64,000 bases of DNA, from the NCBI GenBank assembly GCA_040376925.1, contig JBEIPU010000003.1:1-64000 (forward strand), read 5' to 3'. A program made the position numbers and the translations under genes. The notes under the pieces were generated by a model, which saw only the letters and a program-made list of their open reading frames with translations, was not told the origin of the DNA and did no database searches. The stretch's first letter is position 1. Each line of letters opens with the position of its first letter. Origin of the DNA: RAM1 sp040376925 (GTDB lineage Bacteria; Pseudomonadota; Gammaproteobacteria; Burkholderiales; Burkholderiaceae_C). Shown piece by piece: positions 33,135 to 41,855 of this stretch.

Positions 33135-33214
33135 CCGCGCGCGCCTGAGGGCCCGTTAGCATTCAGGCTTTCAGACTCTGCACCCGTGGGCCAGCCCGCG
33201 GCCCCTGCCCGCCC

Positions 33215-34291
33215 ATGCCTGACGACAGCGCCACCTTGACCGCCCGCCTGGCTGCTGCCCTGCAGGGCAGCAACAGCCCCTGGGCCGGCGCTGCGCTGGA
33301 GCGCCTGCCTGACAAGGGCCTGGCGCACGACCATGTGCGCATCAACGGCAGCGGGCTGCTGGCGCGCATCCCCAAGCAAAGCCAGATGCGCCTGGCGCCC
33401 GCCGACAACCTGGCCTACCAGGCCGCGTGCTTTGAACGCGCCGCCGTCGGCGGCCATGCCCCGCGCCTGCACGGCGTGCTGGCGCCGTCGGCCCAGTTAC
33501 CGCGTGGCGCGCTGCTGGTGCAGGAGGTGGTGGGCCGCGCGGCTGCCCTGCCGGCTGATCTGCCCGCCATCGTGCAGGCGCTGGCCGCGCTGCATGCGCT
33601 GCCCCTGCCCGCGCCGCACGCGCGCCGCCCGCTGCTGGACGACGCCGATGCGCTGGCCGCACTGTATGAAGAGCTGGCGCAGCAGGCGCAGTACCTGGCG
33701 GCGGCTGGCGTGGCCCCCGCCGTGGCCCGTGCCGTGACGCAGGAGCTGCAGCGGCTGAACGCGTTGTGCGCCGCCGACGCCCGGCCGCCGCGCCACCTGA
33801 TCGCGTTTGACGGCCACCCGGGCAACTTCATCGTGCAGGGCCACGGGCACGCCGTGCTGGTGGACCTGGAGAAATGCCGCTACAGCTACCCCGCGCTGGA
33901 CATCGCCCATGCGACGCTCTACACGTCCACCACGTGGGACGAGGAATCCAGTGCCGTGCTCACGCCCGCACAGGTGCAGGGCGCCTACGCCGCCTGGGCG
34001 GCCGCCGTGGGCCCGCGCGTGGCCGGCCCGGCGCAGGCCTGGCATGTGCCGCTGCGCCGCGCCATGTGGTTGTGGTCCATCACCTGGTGCGCCAAATGGC
34101 GTGTGCTGTCTGCTGCCGGTGCGCCGCTGGATGCGGCGGGCGAGGACTGGTCCGCCGGCCAGAGTGACGCCGCACTGGTGGCCCATGTGCGTGGCCGGGT
34201 GGACCATTACCTCGGCGCCGATGTGGTGGCGCGCATGCGGGACGAATTTGACGCGCTGGAGGCTGCACTGGCCCAGGCGCCTGCTTCATGA
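33215..34291 (+). CDS. aminoglycoside-phosphotransferase-fold (APH) kinase
   Basis: A 358-residue protein of the APH/choline-kinase superfamily. The catalytic loop reads FDGHPGNF (usually HGDxHxxN) and the metal-binding DFE-like motif is VDLEK. These enzymes phosphorylate small hydroxylated molecules such as sugars, choline or antibiotics. It overlaps the glycosyltransferase fusion gene by 4 nt and so belongs to a three-gene operon with that and a nucleoside hydrolase. The substrate is probably a sugar or nucleoside-derived compound (inference). Start ATG at 33215 follows a GC-rich leader without a strong ribosome site. Confidence 0.75.
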   Translation: MPDDSATLTARLAAALQGSNSPWAGAALERLPDKGLAHDHVRINGSGLLARIPKQSQMRLAPADNLAYQAACFERAAVGGHAPRLHGVLAPSAQLPRGALLVQEVVGRAAALPADLPAIVQALAALHALPLPAPHARRPLLDDADALAALYEELAQQAQYLAAAGVAPAVARAVTQELQRLNALCAADARPPRHLIAFDGHPGNFIVQGHGHAVLVDLEKCRYSYPALDIAHATLYTSTTWDEESSAVLTPAQVQGAYAAWAAAVGPRVAGPAQAWHVPLRRAMWLWSITWCAKWRVLSAAGAPLDAAGEDWSAGQSDAALVAHVRGRVDHYLGADVVARMRDEFDALEAALAQAPAS

Positions 34292-35598
34292 CGCTGGCCA
34301 TCATCGTGCCCGTGCTGAACGAAGGCGCCGCGCTGGCCGCGCGGCTGCAGGCGCTGCAGCCGTTGCGCAGCCGGGGCGCCGAGCTGATGGTGGTGGACGG
34401 CGGCAGCACCGATGGCAGCGTGGCTGTGGCCGCAGCGCTGGCCGACCAGGTGCTGACCGCGCCGCGCGGGCGCGCCGCCCAGATGAACGCCGGGGCCTGC
34501 GCCACGCGGGCCGGCACGCTGCTGTTCCTGCATGCCGACACGCAACTGCCGCCCGACGCCGATGCATTGATTGAACAGGCCCTGGATGCCGGCTGTGCAT
34601 GGGGCCGATTCGACGTGCACATTGCCGGTGCCCACCCACTGTTGCCCATGGTGGCGGCTTTCATGAACGCGCGCTCGCGCATTACCGGCATCGCCACCGG
34701 CGACCAGGCGATGTTTGTGCGCCGGGCCGTGTTCAACGCCGTGGGCGGTTTTGCGCCGCAGCCGCTGATGGAAGACATCGCCCTGAGCCGCCGCCTGCGC
34801 GCCGTGGGTGCCCCGGCCTGCCTGGCCGCGCGCGTCATCACATCGGGCCGCCGCTGGGACGAGCACGGCCTGTGGCGCACCATCGCTTTGATGTGGCGGC
34901 TGCGCGCGGCGTACTTTCTGGGGGCCAGCCCGCAGGCCCTGGCCGCGCGCTACGGCTATGCCACCCGCGCACCGGCAGCGCTGGCCATCCTGGCCAAGGC
35001 GCCGGTGCCGGGTCTGGCCAAAACCCGGCTCATTCCCGCTTTGGGTGCCGCCGGTGCGGCCCGCGCGCAGCGCGGCTTTGCGCTGCAAACGCTGGCCACC
35101 GCGCGCGCCGCAGCCACCGGCTCCGTGGCGCTGTGGTGCGCGCCCGATGCACGCCACCGTTTCTTTGCCGCCTTGCGCGCGCGCCACGGCGTGGCCTGCG
35201 AGACGCAACCCGGCGGCGACCTGGGGGAGCGCATGGGCATGGTGATGCGCCGGCACTTTGCCGCTGCGCCCGCGATGCCGCTGCTGATCGTGGGCACAGA
35301 CTGCCCGGTGCTGACGCCGGCGCACCTGCAACAGGCCGCTGACCTGCTGCAGAAGAACGACGCCGTGCTGATCCCGGCCGAAGACGGCGGCTATGTGCTG
35401 ATCGGCCTGCGCCGGCCCCTGCCTTCGGTATTTGAAGGCATCACCTGGAGCACGCCGCAGGTGCTGATGCAAACCCGCGAGCGGCTGCTGGCTGCGGGCG
35501 TGAGCTGGCAGGAGCTGCCCGCGCTGTGGGATGTGGATGAGCCGCTGGACTGGGCGCGGTGGCAGCGCCAGCGCGACAAGGAGAAACGCATTGACTGA
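34288..35598 (+). CDS. fusion of TIGR04283-type and TIGR04282-type glycosyltransferases
   Basis: A 436-residue bifunctional protein. Residues 1-225 are a GT-A family 2 transferase (IIVPVLNEGAALAARL, VVDGGSTDGS, LHADTQLP, PLMEDIALSRRL). Residues about 230-430 are a second, nucleotidyltransferase-like domain (ILAKAPVPGLAKTRL, VGTDCPVLTPAHL, PAEDGGYVLIGL). As I recall, these match the two families first described beside radical-SAM/selenodomain proteins and later named arsenosugar biosynthesis glycosyltransferases. They are usually separate genes. No radical-SAM partner is in the window. It overlaps both neighbours, so coupling is tight. Confidence 0.85.
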   Translation: MTLAIIVPVLNEGAALAARLQALQPLRSRGAELMVVDGGSTDGSVAVAAALADQVLTAPRGRAAQMNAGACATRAGTLLFLHADTQLPPDADALIEQALDAGCAWGRFDVHIAGAHPLLPMVAAFMNARSRITGIATGDQAMFVRRAVFNAVGGFAPQPLMEDIALSRRLRAVGAPACLAARVITSGRRWDEHGLWRTIALMWRLRAAYFLGASPQALAARYGYATRAPAALAILAKAPVPGLAKTRLIPALGAAGAARAQRGFALQTLATARAAATGSVALWCAPDARHRFFAALRARHGVACETQPGGDLGERMGMVMRRHFAAAPAMPLLIVGTDCPVLTPAHLQQAADLLQKNDAVLIPAEDGGYVLIGLRRPLPSVFEGITWSTPQVLMQTRERLLAAGVSWQELPALWDVDEPLDWARWQRQRDKEKRID

Positions 35599-36592
35599 GG
35601 CCCTGACACTTCAACGCCCCGACGACTGGTACCGCGCCCGCCTGGCCCCGCCCACCGGCCGCGTGCGCGTGGTGATCGACACCGACACCGCCAACGAAAT
35701 AGACGACCAGTTTGCCCTGGCCTGGGCGCTGCGCTGCCCGCAGCAGCTGGACGTGGTGGCGGTGTATGCCGAGCCGTTCTCCTTTGCGCACCGGCGCGCC
35801 AGTTACCCGGCAGGCGCGCACGACGCGCCGCCGTTCAACCCGCCGGCGCAGGGCATGGAGCGCAGTTACCAGGAAATCATCAAGGTGTACGGGCTGCTGG
35901 GCCTGCCGCATGCGGGCCGCGCATACCGCGGCGCTGCGGCCTACATGGCGCAGCCGCACACGCCGGTGCACAGCGAAGCGGTCGACCACTTGATTGCCAC
36001 CGCGCGCGAACACACGCCCGACGGGCCACCCCTGTATGTGCTTGCGCTGGGCTGTGTGACCAACATTGCCAGTGCCTTGCTGCTGGCGCCGGACATTGCC
36101 GGGCGCATCGTGGTGGTGTGGACCAGCGGCTACCCCAGCCACGCGCCGCACATCAACCACAGCTTCAACCTGGAGCAGGACCTGTGGGCCAGCCAGTGGC
36201 TGCTGGACAGCGGCGTGCCCCATGTGTACCTGCCCGGCTACCATGTGGGCGCGCAGCTGCGCCTGTCGCTGGCCGAGGTGGATCGCTACGTGCAGGGCAG
36301 CGGCCCCATGGGCAGCTACCTGCACCAGCTGTTCACCCACAACCCGTTGTGGAGCATTCTGGGCACCCATCCCACGCAGGCCGGCGAGCCGCACAGCTGG
36401 GTGATCTGGGACCTGATCTGCATCGCCTGGGTACTGAACCCCGCCTGGGTGCCCAGCGAACTGGTGCGCACACCGGTGCTGACTGACGACAAACGCTGGC
36501 TGGCGCAGCCGGGTCGGCACTGGATGCGTGAAGGCCATGCAGTGGAGCGCGACGCGATTTTCAATTCCTTGTTTGATGCGCTGCGGCGTTAG
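35591..36592 (+). CDS. inosine-uridine-type nucleoside hydrolase
   Basis: A 333-residue member of the nucleoside hydrolase family, which cleaves N-glycosidic bonds of ribonucleosides. The calcium-binding motif is DTDTANEIDDQFAL near residue 25, and the NHSFNLEQD stretch corresponds to the substrate-binding region. The start is TTG at 35591, 8 nt inside the previous gene, with AAGGAG at ideal spacing. A canonical terminator follows. Beside a sugar kinase and glycosyltransferases it may release a base from a modified nucleoside before glycosyl transfer (inference). Confidence 0.85.
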   Translation: MTEALTLQRPDDWYRARLAPPTGRVRVVIDTDTANEIDDQFALAWALRCPQQLDVVAVYAEPFSFAHRRASYPAGAHDAPPFNPPAQGMERSYQEIIKVYGLLGLPHAGRAYRGAAAYMAQPHTPVHSEAVDHLIATAREHTPDGPPLYVLALGCVTNIASALLLAPDIAGRIVVVWTSGYPSHAPHINHSFNLEQDLWASQWLLDSGVPHVYLPGYHVGAQLRLSLAEVDRYVQGSGPMGSYLHQLFTHNPLWSILGTHPTQAGEPHSWVIWDLICIAWVLNPAWVPSELVRTPVLTDDKRWLAQPGRHWMREGHAVERDAIFNSLFDALRR

Positions 36593-36647
36593 GCCGCCCG
36601 GCGCCGCCGAAGGAAGGTTTGCCAGAATTGAAGGTTTTTACTGAATC

Positions 36648-36670
36648 AAAAGCAGCTTGATGCTGCTTTT
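36648..36670 (+). terminator. rho-independent terminator after the nucleoside hydrolase operon
   Basis: Stem AAAAGCAGC (36648-36656), loop TTGAT, GCTGCTTTT (36662-36670). It lies 55 nt after the stop codon and before the Tim44-like gene. Confidence 0.88.
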
Positions 36671-36732
36671 ATCTTCTGCCCCGCGCGCGTAAGGTCTGTG
36701 CCTCAATCCGATTTCTCACGAAGGAGACCCTC

Positions 36733-37656
36733 ATGAAAAAGGTAATTGGTCTGGCCGCACTGGTGCTCGCCCTGGGCACCACGATGGCCTTTGACGTTGA
36801 AGCCAAGCGGCTGGGCGGCGCCAAGTCCAGCGGCATGCAGCGCCAGCAGACGACGCAGCCTGCCACCCCCGCCAACACGCCCGGCTCACCGGCACAGGCA
36901 GCACCCGCTGCCGGCGCCGCCGCAGCTGCAGCCGCGCCCGCCGCCGCAGCGGCCAAGCGCAGCTGGATGGGCCCGATCGCCGGCCTGGCAGCCGGCATTG
37001 GCCTGATGGCGCTGGCGTCCCACTTCGGCTTTGGCGAGGCCATGGCGAATTTCATGATGATGATGCTGCTCGGCCTGGTCGTGCTGGCGGTGGTCGGCTT
37101 TGTGATGCGCAACCGCATGGCGCGCAACGCCACGCCCGCCGCGGCAGGTGTGGGCGCTGCCGGGCGTACCGGCGGCAGCTTCGGCGGCGGCTTTGGCAGC
37201 CAGCCCGCAGGCGGCACGCGCATCGGATCGGCCTTGGGCGGCGTGAGCGCTGCGGCGGCGCAACCGTCGGCCATCCCGGCGGATTTCGACGCGGCGGGCT
37301 TTGCGCGCAACGCGACCCAGCAGTTCCTGGCGCTGCAGGCGGCCAATGATGCGCGCGACCTGCAACGTCTGCGCGACTACCTCACGCCCGAGATGTTCGA
37401 GGAAGTGCGCGCGGATCTGGAAGCACGCGGCGACGCACCGCAGCAGACCCAGGTGTTCGGCCTGAACGCCCAGGTGCTGGAAGTGGTGGAAGAAGGCGAC
37501 CGCTACATCGTGAGCGTGCGCTTCACCGGCGGCATCCGTGACCAGGCCCATGCCGACACGGAAGACCTGGACGAAGTCTGGCACCTGACCAAGCCGCGTA
37601 CCGGCTTTGGTGGTTGGGTGGTGGCCGGCATCCAGCAGGTCACACCGGGCGCCTGA
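36733..37656 (+). CDS. Tim44-like domain membrane protein
   Basis: A 307-residue protein with a signal-like N-terminus, an Ala/Pro/Gln-rich linker (about 40-75), two hydrophobic segments (about 78-130) and a Tim44-like domain (about 190-305; LRDYLTPEMFEEVRADLEARG). The domain is shared with the mitochondrial import motor Tim44 and mitoribosomal mL45; bacterial roles are unclear. A clear ribosome site (AAGGAG) precedes ATG 36733. It is flanked by terminators on both sides and is thus a single-gene transcript. Confidence 0.82.
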   Translation: MKKVIGLAALVLALGTTMAFDVEAKRLGGAKSSGMQRQQTTQPATPANTPGSPAQAAPAAGAAAAAAAPAAAAAKRSWMGPIAGLAAGIGLMALASHFGFGEAMANFMMMMLLGLVVLAVVGFVMRNRMARNATPAAAGVGAAGRTGGSFGGGFGSQPAGGTRIGSALGGVSAAAAQPSAIPADFDAAGFARNATQQFLALQAANDARDLQRLRDYLTPEMFEEVRADLEARGDAPQQTQVFGLNAQVLEVVEEGDRYIVSVRFTGGIRDQAHADTEDLDEVWHLTKPRTGFGGWVVAGIQQVTPGA

Positions 37657-37665
37657 ACCCGATCA

Positions 37666-37694
37666 GCGACGCCCTAACCAGGCGTCGCGTTTTT
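37666..37694 (+). terminator. terminator after the Tim44-like gene, overlapping the LysR 3' end
   Basis: Stem GCGACGCC (37666-37673), 7-nt loop, GGCGTCGC (37681-37688), then G and five Ts. The right arm is also coding sequence for the last residues of the convergent LysR-type gene, whose stop codon lies in the loop. Confidence 0.85.
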
Positions 37695-38588
37695 CAAGCC
37701 ATCCAGCATCCGCTGCACCAGCGGATGCTGGATTTTTCTTTCTGCCGAGATCAGGTAGAACGCCTCGACCAGCTCGGGGCTGTCGCCGATCTGCACGATC
37801 GCGGGGTCGGCCAGCAGTTCCTTTTTTGACAGCAGCGACGCCGGAAAGGCGCCCATGCCGCTGCGGCCAAACGCCGCCAGCAATGCGCTGTCCTCAAACT
37901 CGCCGACGATATTCGGGCGCAGCCCCTCGCGTTCCAGCCAGTGGTCAATGCGCACACGCACGGCCGCATGCCCCGTGGGCAGCAGCAGCGGCATCTGCGC
38001 CAGGCAGGCCGGAAAGCGCAGGCGGCGCTTGCCGCCGACCTTGTCGGCCATGGCCGCCGGCGCAAACCACGCCAGCGGCGCCTCGCCGAGCTTATGGCTG
38101 TACAGGCGCAGGTTGGGGTTGTTGGTGGGCGCGGCGCGGTCGGCCAGGAGCGCGTCCAGCTTGTGCAGCGCCAGCTCGGCCAGCAGGCGGTCAAACTCAT
38201 CTTCGTGGCACAGCAGCCGCGCGCCGGTGTCGGCCACCGCGGGGCGCAGCAGGTGGCGCACCACCAGCTTGGGCAGGCCGTCCGAAATGCCCACACGCAG
38301 GCGCAGCCCCACGCCGGTGGCGGCCTCGCGCACGGCAGCGGGTAGCGCCTCGCCCAGCTGGAAGATCTGCTCGGCCAGCGCCATGGCCGCCTCACCGCCT
38401 TCGGTCAGCACCAGCGCGCGGCCGGCGGGCTTGAACAGCGCATGGCCCAGGTCCTGCTCCAGCGCGCGCACCTGGGCGCTCACGGTCTGCACCGCCATGC
38501 CCAGCCGTTCGGCCGCGCGGGAGATGCCGCCTTCCTTGGCGACGACCCAGAAGTAATACAGGTGGCGGAAGTTGAGCGGCGTGGCCAT
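37674..38588 (-). CDS. LysR-family regulator, NhaR-like
   Basis: A 304-residue LysR-type regulator. The N-terminal winged helix (NFRHLYYFWVVAKEGGISRAAERLG) and the body (LVVRHLLRPAV, the DEFDRLLAELALHKLD segment, a GEFEDSALLAAFG stretch, IQHPLVQRM) resemble E. coli NhaR over the whole length. NhaR activates the sodium/proton antiporter gene nhaA, but no antiporter is nearby. It starts 4 nt after a solute-binding-like gene on the same strand, so the two may be cotranscribed. Its target is unknown here. Confidence 0.85.
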   Translation of the reverse strand: MATPLNFRHLYYFWVVAKEGGISRAAERLGMAVQTVSAQVRALEQDLGHALFKPAGRALVLTEGGEAAMALAEQIFQLGEALPAAVREAATGVGLRLRVGISDGLPKLVVRHLLRPAVADTGARLLCHEDEFDRLLAELALHKLDALLADRAAPTNNPNLRLYSHKLGEAPLAWFAPAAMADKVGGKRRLRFPACLAQMPLLLPTGHAAVRVRIDHWLEREGLRPNIVGEFEDSALLAAFGRSGMGAFPASLLSKKELLADPAIVQIGDSPELVEAFYLISAERKIQHPLVQRMLDGLKNATPG

Positions 38589-38592
38589 GGGT

Positions 38593-39321
38593 TCAGGGCG
38601 CCACCGCCGCTCCGCTGATGCCGTGCCGTGCCAGTGCATCGGCCACAAAGCCGCTGCGCTTCATGTCTTCCACATAGGCGGCCAATACCGCCGCAGCCTC
38701 GGGCCCACGGCTGCGCGGGCAGCCCATGGCCTGCTGGATCACCATGAAGTGCCCCGGCAACAGGCGCAGGCCGCCCAGGCGTTGCGCGTCTGCCTCCAGC
38801 TGCTGCTTCACTCCGGCGGCCACATCGGCGCCCTGCGCCAGGAAGTAGTCCACCACCGCCGGCGAGCTGGGCGCGCGCAGCAAGCTGGCGTGCCTGATCT
38901 CGCGGCTCAGGTACAGGTCGTAGGCGCTGCCCTGGCCCACCACCACGCGCGTGCCGGCGCTGTCCACCTGCGCCATGGCGGTCAGCGGCGAATCATGGCG
39001 CACGGCGTAGCAGCCTTCGATCAGCACATAGGCCGCGGTGAAGTGGATGCCTTCGCCGCGCTTGGGGTCGATGGCAAAAAACCCGATGTCGGCCTGCTCC
39101 TGCGTCACGGCGTCCACCGATTTGGCGGCGGTGTCAAACACCACCAGCTCCAGCGGCACCCCCAGGCGCTGGGCAAACCCGCGCGCCAGGTCCACCGATA
39201 CGCCCCGGGCCGTGCCGGTGGCCGCATCGGGCGCGGCCAGGATCGGGTTGCCGGTATTGATGGACGCGCGCAGGCGGCCAGTGGGTGCCAGGGCGGCAAT
39301 GAGTGCAGGGGTGAGGGTCAT
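38593..39321 (-). CDS. periplasmic-binding-protein-fold protein without signal peptide
   Basis: A 242-residue protein of the amino-acid-binding (SBP_bac_3) type: VSVDLARGFAQRLGVPLELVVFDTAAKSVDAV, then ADIGFFAIDPKRGEGI. The N-terminus MTLTPALIAALAPTGRLRASINTGNP begins directly in the fold, with no export signal. No permease or ATPase lies nearby. It precedes the NhaR-like regulator by 4 nt. It could be a cytoplasmic ligand sensor or an enzyme with a recruited binding-protein fold; this is inference. Confidence 0.75.
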   Translation of the reverse strand: MTLTPALIAALAPTGRLRASINTGNPILAAPDAATGTARGVSVDLARGFAQRLGVPLELVVFDTAAKSVDAVTQEQADIGFFAIDPKRGEGIHFTAAYVLIEGCYAVRHDSPLTAMAQVDSAGTRVVVGQGSAYDLYLSREIRHASLLRAPSSPAVVDYFLAQGADVAAGVKQQLEADAQRLGGLRLLPGHFMVIQQAMGCPRSRGPEAAAVLAAYVEDMKRSGFVADALARHGISGAAVAP

Positions 39322-39399
39322 GGCGCTGCGCGGGGGATGTAGTGGGCTTCAGGCGCCATGGTACCCACGCGCGAAGAACCCCATGGGAAAATCCCGCCC

Positions 39400-40233
39400 A
39401 TGTCCGCCCTGGTTCACACCGCCTTCTACAAGTTTGTCCCGCTCACAGACCCCGACGGTGTGGCGGCGCAGCTCAGGCTGCGGCTGGCGCAAGGCGGCGC
39501 GCTAAGCGGCAGCGTCCTGCTGGCCACCGAGGGCATCAACGGCATGCTGGCGGGCACGGTGGACGCGGTAGACGCCATTGAAAAGGCGCTGTGTGAAGAC
39601 GCAGCTTTCGCCGGCGCCTTCAGTGGCATGGCGTTCAAGCGCAGCGCCTGCCACACCCCGCCGTTTGCCCGGCTCAAGGTTCACGTCAAGAAGGAAATCG
39701 TGCCGCTGGGCATGGATGGGGTGGACGCGCGGCGCACCGGCATCAATGTGCCACCGAAAGACTGGCGCGAACTGATCAAGTCCACCGACGTGGTGCTGCT
39801 GGACAACCGCAACAGCTTTGAGTACCGCCTGGGCCATTTTGCGGGCGCGGTGGACCCGGGCGTGGCGAACTTCCGCGACTTCCCGGCCTATGTGCAGGCC
39901 CACGCCGCGCAGTGGCAGGCGCAGGGCACGCGCGTGGCCATGTACTGCACCGGCGGCATCCGCTGCGAAAAGACCAGCGCCTGGATGCGGGGGCTGGGCC
40001 TGTCGGTGTACCAGCTGGACGGCGGCATCCTCAACTACTTCCAGCAGATGCCCGACGCGCAGCAGGACTGGCACGGCGAATGTTTTGTGTTTGACAACCG
40101 CGTGGCGCTGGACACGCGCCTGAACGAAACCGCCACCACGCTGGAAGACGTGTACGACGCCGGGCCCGACGGCGCCTGGCGCCTGGCGCGCGCGCGGCGG
40201 CTGGCGCTGGCCGCGCCGATGCCGGGCGGCTGA
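39400..40233 (+). CDS. trhO: tRNA uridine-34 hydroxylase TrhO (rhodanese-like, YceA family)
   Basis: TrhO hydroxylates uridine 34 of certain tRNAs with oxygen, a step toward 5-methoxy- or 5-oxyacetyl-uridine. The 277-residue protein has the N-terminal acylphosphatase-like domain (LATEGINGMLAGT), the KEIVPLG strand and a rhodanese domain with the active cysteine Cys183 in YCTGGIRCEK. Start ATG at 39400 gives the usual length. It is followed 2 nt later by a pseudouridine synthase gene, forming a small RNA-modification unit. Confidence 0.92.
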   Translation: MSALVHTAFYKFVPLTDPDGVAAQLRLRLAQGGALSGSVLLATEGINGMLAGTVDAVDAIEKALCEDAAFAGAFSGMAFKRSACHTPPFARLKVHVKKEIVPLGMDGVDARRTGINVPPKDWRELIKSTDVVLLDNRNSFEYRLGHFAGAVDPGVANFRDFPAYVQAHAAQWQAQGTRVAMYCTGGIRCEKTSAWMRGLGLSVYQLDGGILNYFQQMPDAQQDWHGECFVFDNRVALDTRLNETATTLEDVYDAGPDGAWRLARARRLALAAPMPGG

Positions 40234-40235
40234 GC

Positions 40236-41141
40236 ATGCTGCCCGTACGTGATGGCGTGGGAGCCAGCCAGGTCGGCCTGCCCGAAGGCCCATGGGCGCG
40301 CATGCTCGACTTCCTGGTGCAGCGCTTTCCCGCGATACCGGCCGCGCAGTGGCGCGAGCGCATGGCCTGTGGCGATGTGGTGGACGAAGCGGGCCGCTGC
40401 ATCACGCCCGATCAGCCCTACGCCGCGCACGGCAAGCTGTACTACTACCGCACGGTGCCGGGCGAGGCACCCAACGCCGCCCAGGCCACCGTGCTGTTTG
40501 AGGACGAGCTGCTGGTGGTGGCCGACAAGCCGCACTTCCTGCCTGTGACGCCATCGGGCAACTACCTGCAGGAAACCCTGCTGGTGCGCCTGCGCCGCCA
40601 GCTGGGGCTGGACACGCTGACGCCGCTGCACCGGCTGGACCGCGAGACGGCGGGCGTGGTGCTGCTGGCCAAGCAGCCGGCCACCTGCGAGCATTACCAC
40701 CGGCTGTTCTTCAGCCGCGGCATGACCAAGGTGTACGAGGCCATTGCGGCCAGCCCGCAGGGCACGGCGCTGCGCTTTCCGCTCACGCGGGCCAGCACGC
40801 TGGAGGAGGGTGAGCATTTCATGCAGATGCGCGAGGCGCCGGCTGACGCCGCGGCCGTGCCCAATGCCAGCACCGACATCGAATGGCTGGAAACGCAGGG
40901 CGCCCATGCCCGCTACCGCCTGCGGCCGCTGACCGGGCGGCGCCACCAGCTGCGCGTGCACATGGCCGCGCTGGGCCTGCCCATCCTGGGTGACCGCATC
41001 TACCCCGCGCTGCTGCCCCAGGGTGGCGACGAGCCGCACAACCCGCTGCGCCTGCTGGCGCAGGGCATTGCGTTTCGTGACCCCATCACGGGGCAGGACC
41101 GCAGCTTCGTGAGCCGCCAGCAGCTGCACTTTCCCGCGTAA
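40236..41141 (+). CDS. RluA-family pseudouridine synthase
   Basis: A 301-residue enzyme converting specific uridines in rRNA or tRNA to pseudouridine. The catalytic motif HRLDRETAG has Asp135. Other landmarks are VVADKPHFLPVTPSG before it and TGRRHQLRVHMAALGLPILGD after it. There is no S4 domain. It starts 2 nt after trhO. The exact RNA target cannot be told from sequence. Confidence 0.9.
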   Translation: MLPVRDGVGASQVGLPEGPWARMLDFLVQRFPAIPAAQWRERMACGDVVDEAGRCITPDQPYAAHGKLYYYRTVPGEAPNAAQATVLFEDELLVVADKPHFLPVTPSGNYLQETLLVRLRRQLGLDTLTPLHRLDRETAGVVLLAKQPATCEHYHRLFFSRGMTKVYEAIAASPQGTALRFPLTRASTLEEGEHFMQMREAPADAAAVPNASTDIEWLETQGAHARYRLRPLTGRRHQLRVHMAALGLPILGDRIYPALLPQGGDEPHNPLRLLAQGIAFRDPITGQDRSFVSRQQLHFPA

Positions 41142-41227
41142 CAGCGTGTGCGCGTAGTTCTGCGCTGACAGCAGGCGGGTTGGCTGTGCTGACGGGCGCG
41201 GGCCCCGGGTGGGCCTAGATTGAAAAG

Positions 41228-41262
41228 CCGGCGCCGCACTGATGCGCCGGTGAATCTTTTTC
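41228..41262 (+). terminator. possible terminator upstream of the hemerythrin gene
   Basis: Stem CCGGCGC (41228-41234) and GCGCCGG (41244-41250), followed after six bases by a T-rich run. The gap between stem and Ts is longer than usual, so this is a weak call; it may instead structure the hemerythrin mRNA leader. Confidence 0.4.
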
Positions 41263-41286
41263 TTTCAAACACCCAGGAGCCCCACC

Positions 41287-41775
41287 ATGAGCAAAGCACC
41301 CCCGAAAAAAGGCGACGCCGTCGACCTGCTGGACGCCGACCATGTCGCCGTCAAGAAGCTGTTCCAGCAATTCAACAAGCTGGCCGAAGCTGACGCACCC
41401 GCCACCCAGCGCAAACAGCTGGCGGACCAGATCTGCCAGGAACTGACCGTCCATGCGCAACTGGAAGAAGAGCTGTTTTACCCGCCGGTGCGTGAGGCCA
41501 TTGGCAAGGACGACATCATGGACGAGGCCGACGTGGAGCATGCCAGCGCCAAGGACCTGATCGCGCAGATCGAGGCGATGGACGCCGACGCGAGTCACTT
41601 CAACGCCAAGGTGAAAGTGCTGGGCGAAATGATCGACCACCACGTGACCGAAGAGCGCGAAAAAATGTTCCCGCAGGCGCGCAAAAGCGGCCTGGACCTG
41701 GTGGCCATGGTGCCGGGGCTGCAAGAGCGCAAGGCACTGCTGAAGCATGAACTGGGCGAGGGCGTGGCGGCCTGA
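41287..41775 (+). CDS. hemerythrin HHE-domain protein
   Basis: A 162-residue cytoplasmic four-helix protein with the HHE pattern: DADHVAVKKLFQQF, VHAQLEEELFYPPV, ADVEHASAKDLI and IDHHVTEEREKMFP supply the histidines and acids that bind a di-iron centre. Such proteins store or sense oxygen or nitric oxide, or protect iron. It has its own leader with a good AGGAG site and is followed by an unrelated hydrolase gene. Confidence 0.88.
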   Translation: MSKAPPKKGDAVDLLDADHVAVKKLFQQFNKLAEADAPATQRKQLADQICQELTVHAQLEEELFYPPVREAIGKDDIMDEADVEHASAKDLIAQIEAMDADASHFNAKVKVLGEMIDHHVTEEREKMFPQARKSGLDLVAMVPGLQERKALLKHELGEGVAA

Positions 41776-41855
41776 GCCGTGCGCTGCGGCTGATCGCAGA
41801 CAATGGCCGGCACGGTGCCCCACCGGGGGCGCCACCACCCACGGGGACTGCCGCC

